A stretch of 64,000 nucleotides of DNA from assembly GCF_014207705.1 (NCBI RefSeq), contig NZ_JACHIU010000001.1:3278501-3342500 (forward strand), read 5' to 3'. Every line of letters starts with the position of its first letter. The first letter of the stretch is position 1. The notes beneath the pieces are model-generated. The model made no database searches. It was given only the letters and a program-made list of their open reading frames with translations, and had not been told where the DNA came from. Below, piece after piece: positions 17,437 through 27,139 of this stretch. Made by a program: the position numbers and the translations under genes. This DNA comes from Sphaerisporangium rubeum (GTDB taxonomy: Bacteria; Actinomycetota; Actinomycetes; Streptosporangiales; Streptosporangiaceae).

Positions 17437-19194
17437 GTGGCCCGATCGACCAGTAGCCAAAGCAGGCCGGGACGCACACTCCTGGCGCTGCTGGCGCTCA
17501 TCCTCGCCATGGGCGCGGCGATGTTCCTGCAGAAGGCGCTCACCCCCAAGTACGGCCTCGACCTGGCCGGCGGCACGACCGTGACGCTCTCCCCGGTCAC
17601 CCAGGACGGCAAGACTCCCACGCAGGAGAGTCTCGACCTGGCCGTCAACATCATCCGCGACCGGGTGAACGGCACCGGCATCTCCGACGCCGAGGTCGCC
17701 AAGTCGGGTGACAACATCGTCATCTCCGTGCCGGGAGCGGGCCAGGAGGAGGTCGTCAAGAAGGTCGGCACCACCGCCGAGCTGCGTTTCCGCCAGGTGC
17801 TCGCGTGGGCCCCGGCCAACGCCGTGCCGGGCAAGATGCCGACCGCCCCCGCCACGCCGGGTGCCTCGGGCACGCCGGAGCCGTCCTCCACCGCCAAGCC
17901 CGCGCCGTCCTCGACGGCCAAGCCCGCGCCGAGCGGCACCCCCGCGGGCCGCGCGCTGTCGTCGGCGCTGACCGCGCCGAGCCCCGGCGCCACCCCGTCG
18001 GCGTCCGCCTCGGCCGCGCCGTCCGCCAAGGCGACCCCGGCGCCGAGCGCGCCGGCGAGCGAGCCGCCGCCCGCCGAGCAGGACCCGCTCGCCGGCGTCG
18101 ACACCTCCGGAGTCGACCCGGCCGTCCTCGCGCAGTTCCGCACCCTGGACTGCACCAAGAAGGACATCGGCCAAGGCGTGCAGGACGACCCCGACAAGCA
18201 GTTCGTCGCGTGCAGCCAGGACCGCACCGCCAAGTACGTCCTCGACAAGGCCGCCGTCAAGGGCACCGAGGTGTCCGGGGCCAGCGCCGGCGTGGACCCG
18301 ACCACCGGTGAGTGGATCGTCCAGGTCACGTTCAAGAGCAAGGGTGCCAGCCAGTTCTCGCAGATCACCGGTGCGATCACCAGCCAGCCCGAGCCGCGCA
18401 ACCAGCTCGCGATGGTGCTGGACGGCCTGGTCATCTCCTCGCCGCGCATCGAGGAGGCCATCCCCGGCGGTCAGGCGCGCATCTCCGGCAGCTTCACCCA
18501 GGTGACGGCGACCGACCTCGCCGACCAGCTCAAGTACGGCGCGCTGCCGCTGAAGTTCGTGCAGAGCTCCATCGAGGAGGTCTCCTCGACGCTCGGCGCC
18601 GACCAGCTGCGCGGCGGCCTGCTCGCCGGCGCGTTCGGCCTCGCGCTGGTGGTTCTCTACTGTCTGCTGTACTACCGCGGGCTCGGCCTGGTCGCGGTGG
18701 CGAGCCTCGTGGTGGCCACCGTCCTGACCTACGCGTCGGTCGTCATCCTCGGCCACAACGCCGGCTTCCGCCTGTCGCTGCCGCACATCATCGGCCTGGT
18801 GGTGTCGATCGGCATCACGGCCGACTCCTTCATCGTCTACTTCGAACGCATACGTGACGAGATGAAGGAAGGCAGGCGCTCGCTGCGGGTCGCCGTCGAG
18901 GTGGCCTGGGTGCGCGCGCGCCGCACGATTTTGATCGCCGACGCGGTCATGTTCATCGCGGCCGTCGTGCTGTACTTCCTGGCCGTCGGCGGCGTCGCCG
19001 GCTTCGCGTTCGCCATGGGGCTCACGACGCTGATCGACATCGCGGTGGTGTTCCTGTTCACCAAGCCGTTCGTCGCCATGCTCGCCCGCCTCAAGTTCTT
19101 CGCCAAGGGACACAAGCTCTCCGGCCTGGACTCCGAGCGCATGAGCCAGCACGTCCCCGTCACCGCCCCCACGACCGTCACACAGGAGGGCTGA
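17437..19194 (+). CDS. secD: Protein translocase subunit SecD
   Basis: 585 residues. RND-type, proton-driven partner of SecYEG that pulls preproteins out. There is one N-terminal helix, a large external P1 domain starting with the D1 motif YGLDLAGGT, and a C-terminal block of five helices with IGLVVSIGITADSFIVYFERIRDE (D4 region). The external domain carries a low-complexity Ala/Pro/Ser/Thr insert at about residues 130-210, with two copies of PSSTAKPA. Start GTG 17437 has only a weak ribosome-binding site, so coupling to yajC is possible. secF starts within its stop codon. Confidence 0.96.
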   Translation: MARSTSSQSRPGRTLLALLALILAMGAAMFLQKALTPKYGLDLAGGTTVTLSPVTQDGKTPTQESLDLAVNIIRDRVNGTGISDAEVAKSGDNIVISVPGAGQEEVVKKVGTTAELRFRQVLAWAPANAVPGKMPTAPATPGASGTPEPSSTAKPAPSSTAKPAPSGTPAGRALSSALTAPSPGATPSASASAAPSAKATPAPSAPASEPPPAEQDPLAGVDTSGVDPAVLAQFRTLDCTKKDIGQGVQDDPDKQFVACSQDRTAKYVLDKAAVKGTEVSGASAGVDPTTGEWIVQVTFKSKGASQFSQITGAITSQPEPRNQLAMVLDGLVISSPRIEEAIPGGQARISGSFTQVTATDLADQLKYGALPLKFVQSSIEEVSSTLGADQLRGGLLAGAFGLALVVLYCLLYYRGLGLVAVASLVVATVLTYASVVILGHNAGFRLSLPHIIGLVVSIGITADSFIVYFERIRDEMKEGRRSLRVAVEVAWVRARRTILIADAVMFIAAVVLYFLAVGGVAGFAFAMGLTTLIDIAVVFLFTKPFVAMLARLKFFAKGHKLSGLDSERMSQHVPVTAPTTVTQEG

Positions 19195-20261
19195 TGTCGG
19201 CCATCGGTAGACTCGGACGCCGCCTGTACCGCGGCGAGGTCGACATCGACTTCGTCGGCCGGTACAAGCTGTGGTCCATCCTGTCCGGCGCGTTGCTGCT
19301 GGTCTCGGTGCTCGGCCTGCTCATCCAGGGCCTCAACCTCGGAGTCGAGTTCAAGGGCGGCTCGGTCTTCAGCTTCACCAAGCCCCCGTCGTCCAGCATC
19401 CAGGAAGTGCGGTCGACGTTCGAGGAGGCCGGCGTCCACCAGGTCATCGTGCAGGAGGCCGGTCCGCGCTGGCGGGTCACCACCGAGACCATGCCGGCCG
19501 CCGAGGTGACCCGGGTGCAGAACACCGTCTCGTCGGAGTTCGGCATCCCCGGCAACCAGATCAGCAAGCAGATCATCGGCGCCACCTGGGGTGGTGAGGT
19601 GCTCAACAAGGCCGTCATCGGCCTGATCGTGTTCATGATCGCGATCATCCTGTACCTCACGATGGCCTTCGAGTGGAAGATGGCGATGGCCGCGGTCGTC
19701 GCACTGCTCCACGACCTGGTCATCACCGCCGGCGTGTACGCCTGGTCGGGCTTCGAGGTCACCCCGGCGACGATGCTGGGCTTCCTGACGATCCTCGGAT
19801 ACTCGTTGTACGACGCGGTCGTGGTGTTCGACATGATCAAGGAGGTCACGGCCAAGCTCGGCACGGCCTCCAAGATGACCTACACGGAGGCCGCCAACAA
19901 CGCGCTCAACCACACGCTGATCCGGTCGCTGAACACCACACTGGTCGCCATCCTCCCGGTGGCCGCGATCCTGTTCATCGGCACCACGCTGCTCGGCGCC
20001 GGCACGCTGAAGGACCTGGCGCTCGCGCTGTTCGTCGGCATGCTCGTCGGCACCTACTCCTCGCTGTGCGTCGCGACACCGCTGCTGGTCCTGCTCAAGG
20101 AGCGGGAGCCCAAGTGGACGGCCCTCGCCAAGCGGCTCCAGGCGCAGCGCCGCGGCGCCGTCAAGGACGCCCTCGTCAAGGGCGCGGTCCCGGCCGCCGC
20201 CACTTCCTCCGCCAAGGCCGGGGGCGGTACGGTCGCCACGGCCAAACGGAAGAAGCGCTAG
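19194..20261 (+). CDS. secF: Protein translocase subunit SecF
   Basis: 355 residues. Partner of SecD in the accessory translocase. The N-terminal helix, the periplasmic-type P1 domain with GVEFKGGSVFSF, and the five-helix block with LGYSLYDAVVVFDMIKE and RSLNTTLVAILPV are present. A basic Lys/Ala-rich tail ends the protein. Its ATG shares the A of the secD stop. It is followed by a strong terminator. Confidence 0.96.
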   Translation: MSAIGRLGRRLYRGEVDIDFVGRYKLWSILSGALLLVSVLGLLIQGLNLGVEFKGGSVFSFTKPPSSSIQEVRSTFEEAGVHQVIVQEAGPRWRVTTETMPAAEVTRVQNTVSSEFGIPGNQISKQIIGATWGGEVLNKAVIGLIVFMIAIILYLTMAFEWKMAMAAVVALLHDLVITAGVYAWSGFEVTPATMLGFLTILGYSLYDAVVVFDMIKEVTAKLGTASKMTYTEAANNALNHTLIRSLNTTLVAILPVAAILFIGTTLLGAGTLKDLALALFVGMLVGTYSSLCVATPLLVLLKEREPKWTALAKRLQAQRRGAVKDALVKGAVPAAATSSAKAGGGTVATAKRKKR

Positions 20262-20276
20262 CCGAAGTCACCCGCG

Positions 20277-20310
20277 GCGCCCTCGTGATCCGTGCGGATC
20301 GCGGGGGCGC
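20277..20310 (+). terminator. Hairpin terminator after secF
   Basis: Arms 20277-20291 and 20296-20310 pair over 15 positions (two G-U pairs) around a 4-nt loop, GTGC. No T-run, as is usual in high-GC actinobacteria. Confidence 0.75.
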
Positions 20311-20335
20311 TTCGCGGTGCAGGAAGGGAACCTTC

Positions 20336-20854
<519 letters not shown>

Positions 20855-20931
20855 ACGGGTCCCCGCACGGAAGTCCGGTATCTCCGGCGTGGATACACTG
20901 GGGCATCTGGACTCGACGTGAGGGAGTCTGA

Positions 20932-23280
20932 GTGCCCCGTGACATGACCGTTCCCGGCGTGGCCGACACCCCAGAGCCGGTTTCCACGCCGGCGGGCGAC
21001 GCGGGTACGGCCATGTCCGCGAGCACGGAGGAGAAACCGGCGCCTGCCGTACGCCGCAGGTTGTCCCGGTTCGGGGGCCAGTGGGGTGGCGCGATGAATC
21101 CGGTTCTGGAACCACTGTTCAAGACGGTCCGTGCCACACACCCGAAGGCGGACCTACGGCTGATCGAGCGGGCCTACGACGTCGCGGCCTTCCACCACCG
21201 CGACCAGAAGCGCAAGAGCGGCGACCCCTACATCACCCATCCCCTCGCGGTCGCCACCATCCTCGCCGAGCTCGGCACCGACGACGAGACGCTGTGCGCC
21301 GCACTGCTCCACGACACCGTCGAGGACACCGCCTACGGCCTGGACGAGCTCGGCAAGGACTTCGGCGACAACATCGCGCTGCTGGTCGACGGCGTCACCA
21401 AGCTGGACAAGGTCAAGTTCGGTGACGCCGCGCAGGCCGAGACCGTGCGCAAGATGGTCGTCGCGATGTCCCGCGACATCCGGGTGCTGGTCATCAAGCT
21501 CGCCGACCGGCTGCACAACATGCGCACCCTGCGCTACCTGCCGCGGCACAAGCAGGAGCAGAAGGCCCGTGAGACGCTGGAGATCTTCGCGCCGCTGGCC
21601 CACCGGCTCGGCATGAACACCATCAAGTGGGAGCTCGAGGACCTCGCGTTCGGCATGCTCTACCCCAAGCGGTACGACGAGATCGCGCGCATGGTGTCCG
21701 AGCGCGCCCCACGCCGCGACCTGTTCCTGCAGGAGGTCATCGAGAAGGTCGCCGCCGACCTGCGCGAGGCCAAGATCAGGGCCGCGGTGAAGGGCCGTCC
21801 CAAGCACTACTACTCGATCTACCAGAAGATGATCGCGCGCGAGGTCGCGTTCGACGACATCTACGACCTGGTCGGCATCAGGGTGCTGGTCGACACGGTC
21901 CGCGACTGCTACGCGGCACTCGGCACCATCCACGCGCGGTGGAACCCGGTCCCCGGCCGGTTCAAGGACTACATCGCGATGCCGAAGTTCAACATGTACC
22001 AGTCGCTGCACACCACGGTCATCGGACCCGAGGGCAAGCCGGTCGAGCTGCAGATCCGCACCCGCGCCATGCACCACCGCGCCGAGTACGGCGTCGCCGC
22101 GCACTGGAAGTACAAAGAGGAGATGGGGGCCAGCGGCCCGGCCGGCGCGCGCATGAAGGCCGCCGGCGACATGGCGTGGCTGCGCCAGCTCCTCGACTGG
22201 CAGAAGGAGACGTCCGACCCGGGGGAGTTCCTGGAGTCGCTGCGGTTCGACCTCTCGGTGTCGGAGGTCTTCGTCTTCACCCCGCGCGGCCAGGTGATCG
22301 CACTGCCGGAAGGCGCCACACCGGTCGACTTCGCCTACGCCGTGCACACCGAGGTCGGCCACCGGTGCATCGGCGCGCGCGTGAACGGCCGCCTGGTGCC
22401 GCTGGAGTCGCGGCTGAGCAACGGCGACGCGGTCGAGATCTTCACGTCCAAGTCGCCGGACGCCGGGCCGTCCCGCGACTGGCTGAAGTTCGTCAAGAGC
22501 GGCCGGGCCCGCAACAAGATCCGGCAGTGGTTCTCCAAGGAGCGCCGCGAGACCGCGATCGAGGCCGGCAAGGAGGCCATCGGCCGCGCCATGCGCAAGC
22601 AGGGCCTGCCGTTGCAGCGCCTGATGTCCGGAGAGAGCCTCCTGGCGCTCGCCAGGGACCTGCGCTACCCCGACGTCTCGGCGCTGTACGCGGCCGTCGG
22701 AGAGGGCCACACAGGGGCTCAGTCGGTCGTCGAGAAGCTCGTGCAGTCACTCGGCGGCGTCGAAGGCGCCGAGGAGGACATCGCCGAGGCCGCCGTCCCC
22801 ACCCGCCTGCGCGGCCGCCCCCGCAGCGGCACCAACGCCGGCGTGATCGTCGCCGGCGACTCCGACGTGTGGGTGCGCCTGTCCCGCTGCTGCACCCCCG
22901 TCCCGGGAGACGCCATCGTCGGTTTCGTCACCCGCGGCCACGGCGTGTCGGTACACCGCGACAACTGCCCCAACATCGAGCAACTACGCACCGAACCCGA
23001 CCGCCTGGTCGAGGTCACCTGGTCGCCGAGCGACGACTCGGTGTTCCTCGTCGCCATCCAGGTCGAGGCCCTCGACCGCCCCCGCCTGCTGTCCGACGTG
23101 ACCCGCACGCTGTCCGACCAGCACGTCAACATCTTGTCGGCCTCGGTGACCACCGCACGTGACCGCACCGCCGTCAGCAAGTTCACCTTCGAGATGGGTG
23201 ACCCGAAACACCTCGGCCACGTCCTGAAGGCCGTACGCAACATCCCCGGCGTCTACGACGTCTACCGCGTGACCAACTGA
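20932..23280 (+). CDS. relA: Bifunctional (p)ppGpp synthetase/hydrolase
   Basis: 782 residues, long-form RSH protein. In order: HD hydrolase domain ([20 protein letters not shown], about residues 85-230), synthetase domain ([39 protein letters not shown]), TGS domain ([27 protein letters not shown]), a zinc-finger/RIS segment ([12 protein letters not shown]) and a C-terminal ACT domain ending [14 protein letters not shown] residues are intact, so hydrolysis is expected too. Start GTG 20932 has GGGAG 6 nt upstream and TACACT at 20894-20899 as a likely -10. Its last 66 bp are repeated twice after the stop. Confidence 0.96.
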   Translation: MPRDMTVPGVADTPEPVSTPAGDAGTAMSASTEEKPAPAVRRRLSRFGGQWGGAMNPVLEPLFKTVRATHPKADLRLIERAYDVAAFHHRDQKRKSGDPYITHPLAVATILAELGTDDETLCAALLHDTVEDTAYGLDELGKDFGDNIALLVDGVTKLDKVKFGDAAQAETVRKMVVAMSRDIRVLVIKLADRLHNMRTLRYLPRHKQEQKARETLEIFAPLAHRLGMNTIKWELEDLAFGMLYPKRYDEIARMVSERAPRRDLFLQEVIEKVAADLREAKIRAAVKGRPKHYYSIYQKMIAREVAFDDIYDLVGIRVLVDTVRDCYAALGTIHARWNPVPGRFKDYIAMPKFNMYQSLHTTVIGPEGKPVELQIRTRAMHHRAEYGVAAHWKYKEEMGASGPAGARMKAAGDMAWLRQLLDWQKETSDPGEFLESLRFDLSVSEVFVFTPRGQVIALPEGATPVDFAYAVHTEVGHRCIGARVNGRLVPLESRLSNGDAVEIFTSKSPDAGPSRDWLKFVKSGRARNKIRQWFSKERRETAIEAGKEAIGRAMRKQGLPLQRLMSGESLLALARDLRYPDVSALYAAVGEGHTGAQSVVEKLVQSLGGVEGAEEDIAEAAVPTRLRGRPRSGTNAGVIVAGDSDVWVRLSRCCTPVPGDAIVGFVTRGHGVSVHRDNCPNIEQLRTEPDRLVEVTWSPSDDSVFLVAIQVEALDRPRLLSDVTRTLSDQHVNILSASVTTARDRTAVSKFTFEMGDPKHLGHVLKAVRNIPGVYDVYRVTN

Positions 23281-23412
23281 CCTCCGGTTCTGCGGGTCGT
23301 GCGCGATATCCCGGGTGTGTGTGAGGTCTACCGTGTGACGGGCTGGCCTTTGGTCTTGAGGGTGGTGGGGATATCCCGGGTGCGTACGACGTCTACCGCC
23401 TGACCAACTGTC
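23221..23412 (+). repeat. Three 66-bp copies of the relA 3' end
   Basis: Copy 1 (23221) encodes the last codons of relA ([19 protein letters not shown]). Copy 2 starts at 23287 and reads VLRVVRDIPGVCEVYRVTG in the same frame. Copy 3 starts at 23353 and has one base deleted; after correcting for it, it reads GDIPGAYDVYRLTN. Many differences between copies are at third codon positions. Confidence 0.9.
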
Positions 23413-23492
23413 TCCCCTCCACACACAGGCACACGACCACCGCATCTCTCGTCTCACCCGCAAGGAGTCGTTCGTCGAGGTGGGTCACCGAT

Positions 23493-23680
23493 ACCGGCCG
23501 ATTGGTCTCCCCGTCCCTTGGTGGTCTTTGTCCGGCGCCGACGCGGTGGGACGTTGTGCGGCGAATCCGGCGCCGAACTACGGCGGCCCACCCATGTGCA
23601 GCGCGTCGACTCGCCCCATCAACCGGCTCCGGTCAGGCGTCCGCGTACGACACCACGGAAGGCGGGCTCTCCTCAAAGGG
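23493..23680. repeat. Direct repeat of about 188 bp, copy A
   Basis: Pairs with 23870-24057 at an offset of 377 bp. The core 23540-23600 differs from copy B at only three of 61 positions; the flanks are about 75-80% alike. No gene family is recognised in any frame, and I see no terminal inverted repeats or target-site duplication. Confidence 0.85.
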
Positions 23681-23869
23681 CCCCCACTGTCTGGACATCG
23701 ACCGTCCCAGCCTCCCCGAGCCGGTCGGCGGCCACGCGTAACTGGTGGGACGCACTCTTCTCGGCGCGGACCGTGCTCCCGGAGAGGAGCCGTCAACCCA
23801 GGGCCCACGGGGGTCACAGGCCGACCGAGAGCCAGGGAAAGGTTTGGTCGACACTCGTATGACCGGCGA

Positions 23870-24057
23870 CCGGCCGGCTCGTCTCCCCGCACCTTTGCCG
23901 GGCTTGGTCCGGTGTCGACGCGGTGGGACGTTGTGCGGCGAGTCCGGCGCCGGACTACGGCGGCCCACCTATGTGCACGCTTCGGCTCGCCCCATCACCG
24001 GTTTCGGCCAGGCGTCCGCGAACGACACCGCGCGAGGCGGAGTCTCCTCGGCGGGGG
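23870..24057. repeat. Direct repeat of about 188 bp, copy B
   Basis: Second copy of the element at 23493-23680, ending 46 bp before the 3' end of the DUF349 gene. The whole gap 23281-24103 contains these repeats and the relA tail copies. It contains no gene that I can support: the open frames in it lack ribosome-binding sites and family motifs. Confidence 0.85.
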
Positions 24058-24103
24058 GCAGGGGGCCGGGCCGGCACGGTGTGGGCCGTGCCGGTGGCAG
24101 GGG

Positions 24104-25333
24104 TCAGGAGAACTCGGCGAGGGTGCGTTCGGCCTCTTCGAGCCAGGAGCGGCGGGCCGCGATGGCCTCCTCGGCCTCCTTGACGTCCTTGTCGCGGCCG
24201 GCGTCCCGGGCCTTGACCAGGCGGCTCTCAAGCTGGTCGATGGACTTGCGCAGCTGGTCGACGGTGGTCTGCGCGCGGGCACGGGCCTCGGGGTTGGAGC
24301 GCTTCCACTCGGCTTCCTCGGCCTTGCGTACCGCCTCGTCGATGCGCCGCAGGCCGCCTTCCAGCTTGTCACGGGACTCGCGTGGCACGGGGCCGACCGC
24401 CTCCCAGCGCTCCAGCACCGCGCGCAGCGCCGCTCTGGCGGCCCGTGCGTCGGTGACCGGCAGGATGCGCTCGGCGTCGGCCAGGATGGCCTCCTTGGCC
24501 TCGGCGTTCTCGCGCAGTGAGGCGTCGCGCTCGGCGAACACCGTCGAGCGGGCCTGGAAGAACTGGTCCTGCGCGGCCTTGAACCGGCCCCACAGCTCGT
24601 CCTCGGCCTCACGTGAGGCGCGGCCCGCGCTCTTCCACTGACGCATCAGCTCGCGGTACGCCGCCGCCGTCTCACCCCAGTCGGTCGAGGAGGCCAGTGC
24701 CTCGGCCTCGGCGACGATGCGCTCCTTCTGGCCGCGCACCGACTCGCGCTGCTCGTCCAGGCCGGCGAAGTAGGACTTGCGCCGCTTGGCGAACGAGGTG
24801 CGCGCCGCCGACAGGCGCTTCCACAGGGCGGCCTCGGTCACCCGGTCGATGCGCTCGGCGGCCTTCCACTCGTCGACGAGCTGCCGCAGCCGCTCGCCGC
24901 CGGACTTCCAGTGGGTGGTGTCCTCGGCGATGCGCTCGGCCTCGGTGACGATGCGTTCCTTGATCTCCCGCGAGGCGGCGCGGGCCTGGTCCCGCGCGGC
25001 CCGCATCTCCTCGCGGCGCTTGCCCACCAGATCGGTGAGGGCCTCCAGGCGGGCCGTCAGCGCCGCGAGGTCACCCACGGCGTGCGCCTCGGCGATGGAG
25101 TCGCGCAGCTTGACGATCGTCGCCTCGGCCTGCGCGGGCGGCAGGTCGGTGCCGCGGACGCGCTGTTCCAGCAGCTCCACCTGAGTGGCCAGCTCGTCGT
25201 ATTTGCGATGGAAGTAGGCAAGCGCCTCTTCCGGCTCACCGGCCTGCCAGGACCCGACGGCCCGCTCTCCCTCAGCCGTACGAACGTAGACGGTGCCGTC
25301 GTCGTCTACCCGGCCCCACGGGTCGGTGCTCAC
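24104..25333 (-). CDS. DUF349 coiled-coil protein
   Basis: 409 residues. A short N-terminal domain (DPWGRVDDDGTVYVRTAEGERAVGSWQAG) is followed by several DUF349 repeats of about 75 residues, recognisable by W-K and F-F/Y patterns such as LWKRLSAARTSFAKRRKSYF and LWGRFKAAQDQFFQARSTVF. The protein is highly charged and almost wholly helical, and probably a long coiled coil. Its molecular role is unknown. I chose GTG 25333 (GGGAGG 5 nt upstream) over the in-frame GTG 25348. Convergent with relA and always near it in actinobacteria that I recall. Confidence 0.88.
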   Translation of the reverse strand: MSTDPWGRVDDDGTVYVRTAEGERAVGSWQAGEPEEALAYFHRKYDELATQVELLEQRVRGTDLPPAQAEATIVKLRDSIAEAHAVGDLAALTARLEALTDLVGKRREEMRAARDQARAASREIKERIVTEAERIAEDTTHWKSGGERLRQLVDEWKAAERIDRVTEAALWKRLSAARTSFAKRRKSYFAGLDEQRESVRGQKERIVAEAEALASSTDWGETAAAYRELMRQWKSAGRASREAEDELWGRFKAAQDQFFQARSTVFAERDASLRENAEAKEAILADAERILPVTDARAARAALRAVLERWEAVGPVPRESRDKLEGGLRRIDEAVRKAEEAEWKRSNPEARARAQTTVDQLRKSIDQLESRLVKARDAGRDKDVKEAEEAIAARRSWLEEAERTLAEFS

Positions 25334-25363
25334 CGTGTCCTCCCGCACTCGAATCAGCTTTCC

Positions 25364-25380
25364 AGGACGCTACGCGTCCT
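25364..25380 (-). terminator. Short hairpin between the cyclophilin and DUF349 genes
   Basis: AGGACGC (25364-25370) and GCGTCCT (25374-25380) are perfectly complementary around a 3-nt loop. It would end the cyclophilin transcript or act as an operator for the DUF349 gene. Confidence 0.4.
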
Positions 25381-25399
25381 TGGTGGTATTACGTCAGCC

Positions 25400-26269
25400 C
25401 TAGCCAGAGATTGTCACGTGTTTGAGTTCCACGGGATCCTTGGGCGCTCCGGTGCCGTCCCCCATACCACCTTCCATTACGCCCTTCTTACGAACATTGT
25501 CCAGAATGTCGAGCCCCTTGGTGACCGTACCCAGCACGGTGTACTGCGGAGGGAGCTGGAGGTCGCCGAGCACGATGAAGAACTGGCTGCCGGTGGTCCC
25601 GGCCTCCTGCGCCTTGGCCATCGCGATCACGCCGCGCGTGTACTTGGCGCCTTCGAGGTTCTCCTCGGCGTACCGGAAACCGGGACCGCCCTGACCGTCG
25701 GTCTGGCCCTTCCCGTCGGCCTTGGCCAGCGGGTCGCCGCACTGGAGCATCGGGAACGCGTCCGGCCCCATGCGGTGGCACTTGGAGCCGTCGAAGTACT
25801 TCTTCTTCGCCAGGTACGCCATCGCGTTGACCGTGCAGGGCGCCTTGTCCGTGGCGAGCTTCACCACGATGTCGCCGTGGTTGGTGTCGAAGGTCATGGT
25901 CTTGGGGGACCCGGCCGGCTTGGCCGGCGGCTTGCCGACGTCCTTCACCGGGCCGCCGCGGCTGTCGGCCACGTAGTCGCAGGTGCCGGTCGCCGGGTCG
26001 AACGCCTTCGGGCCCGGCGCCGCGGACGGCGGCGCGGAACTGGCCTCCGCCGGCGCGGAGGTGGCCGGGGACGCCGCGGCCGACGGGGTCTTGCTCCCGC
26101 CGACGATCGCGACGGCCGCGAAGATCCCCCCCACGACCACGAGGACTCCCACGCTGGTGCCGATGATCGCCACCTGCTTCCTGCGGGCCTCACGTTCGGC
26201 GCGTCGTTGCATCTGCCGTACGTGATGCTCTCGCGCGAGCTGCTTCTGACGGTCCTTGCCGGTCGCCAC
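25400..26269 (-). CDS. Membrane-anchored cyclophilin-type peptidyl-prolyl isomerase (1)
   Basis: 289 residues: a short basic cytosolic segment, one transmembrane helix (about residues 33-57), an Ala/Ser/Pro linker and a C-terminal cyclophilin domain. The domain keeps the active-site Arg in KCHRM (usually FHR), GGPGFRYAEENL, MAKAQEAGTTGSQFFIVL and YTVLGTVTKG. It should fold or isomerise proline peptides outside the membrane. Start GTG 26269 has GGGAGG at 8 nt. It shares its whole layout with a second gene at 32780-33694, so they are paralogues. It is divergent from the MBL hydrolase. Confidence 0.9.
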   Translation of the reverse strand: MATGKDRQKQLAREHHVRQMQRRAEREARRKQVAIIGTSVGVLVVVGGIFAAVAIVGGSKTPSAAASPATSAPAEASSAPPSAAPGPKAFDPATGTCDYVADSRGGPVKDVGKPPAKPAGSPKTMTFDTNHGDIVVKLATDKAPCTVNAMAYLAKKKYFDGSKCHRMGPDAFPMLQCGDPLAKADGKGQTDGQGGPGFRYAEENLEGAKYTRGVIAMAKAQEAGTTGSQFFIVLGDLQLPPQYTVLGTVTKGLDILDNVRKKGVMEGGMGDGTGAPKDPVELKHVTISG

Positions 26270-26461
26270 CGCTGTGTCCTCCCGACTGTCCGAGTTGATC
26301 GCGTTTGGTCGTCTGACTGGACGACCGCCACCTTTATGGAGTGGGCGAATCGTATCGGCCCACGGGCGATGGTTCGCAGCCCGGCGACCCGCACCGGTAC
26401 CCTTCGGTTACATTCCCATCCGCTTTCCTTGACGAGAACGATCACAACGAGGACCGCTTCC

Positions 26462-27139
26462 GTGCTCATCGACGGCTTTCCCGCAGGCTCTTTCCAGGCC
26501 AACTGCTATGTCGTCGCTCCCGCCGCGGGCGAGGAGTGCGTGATCGTCGACCCTGGTCAGGACGCCGTACGCGGTCTTGAGGACAAGCTGCGCGAGCACC
26601 GGCTGAAGCCGGTCGCCGTGCTCGTGACCCACGGCCACCTCGACCACATGTGGTCGGTCGCCCCGGTCTGCGGCGCGAGAAACATTCCTGCATACATTCA
26701 TCCGGACGACCGCGAGCTGCTGTCCGATCCGGCCAAGGGCATCTCGCTCACGGCGGAGGTCTTCGGCGGCCTGGAGTTCACCGAGCCCGACGACGTGCGC
26801 GAGCTGTCCGACGGCGCGGTCCTCGACATCGCGGGGCTGGAGCTGATCGTCGACCACGCACCCGGCCATACCAGGGGGTCGGTGACCTTCAGGCTCGACG
26901 CGGAACAGGTGATGTTCTCCGGCGACCTGCTGTTCTCCGGCTCCATCGGCCGCAGCGACCTGCCGGGCGGCGACTACGCCACCATCATCCGCAGTCTCGG
27001 CAGGGTATGTCTGTCCCTGCCGGACACCACCACGGTGCTGCCCGGTCACGGACCACACACGACGATCGGCCGTGAGCGCGCCACCAACCCGTACCTCGCC
27101 GAGGCGGCGCCGTTCGCGGGCCCAACCAGGGGACTGTGA
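26462..27139 (+). CDS. MBL-fold metallohydrolase (glyoxalase II-like)
   Basis: 225 residues. Metallo-beta-lactamase fold with the dinuclear site THGHLDH (about residues 58-64), H in [11 protein letters not shown] in FSGDLLF and H in LPGHGPHT. Closest by wording to YcbL-type small glyoxalase II-like hydrolases; the substrate is unknown. Start GTG 26462 has GAGGA about 9 nt upstream. Its stop overlaps the hisS start by one base, so it is translated with hisS; this pairing is conserved in actinobacteria but unexplained. Confidence 0.9.
   Translation: MLIDGFPAGSFQANCYVVAPAAGEECVIVDPGQDAVRGLEDKLREHRLKPVAVLVTHGHLDHMWSVAPVCGARNIPAYIHPDDRELLSDPAKGISLTAEVFGGLEFTEPDDVRELSDGAVLDIAGLELIVDHAPGHTRGSVTFRLDAEQVMFSGDLLFSGSIGRSDLPGGDYATIIRSLGRVCLSLPDTTTVLPGHGPHTTIGRERATNPYLAEAAPFAGPTRGL

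Noticed and set aside
23493-24057. Insertion sequence or MITE
   Set aside because: No terminal inverted repeats, target-site duplication or transposase fragment is visible.
23480-24641. Overlapping plus-strand frames across the repeat gap between rel and the DUF349 gene
   Set aside because: They run into the antisense strand of the DUF349 gene, change frame between repeat copies and match nothing known.
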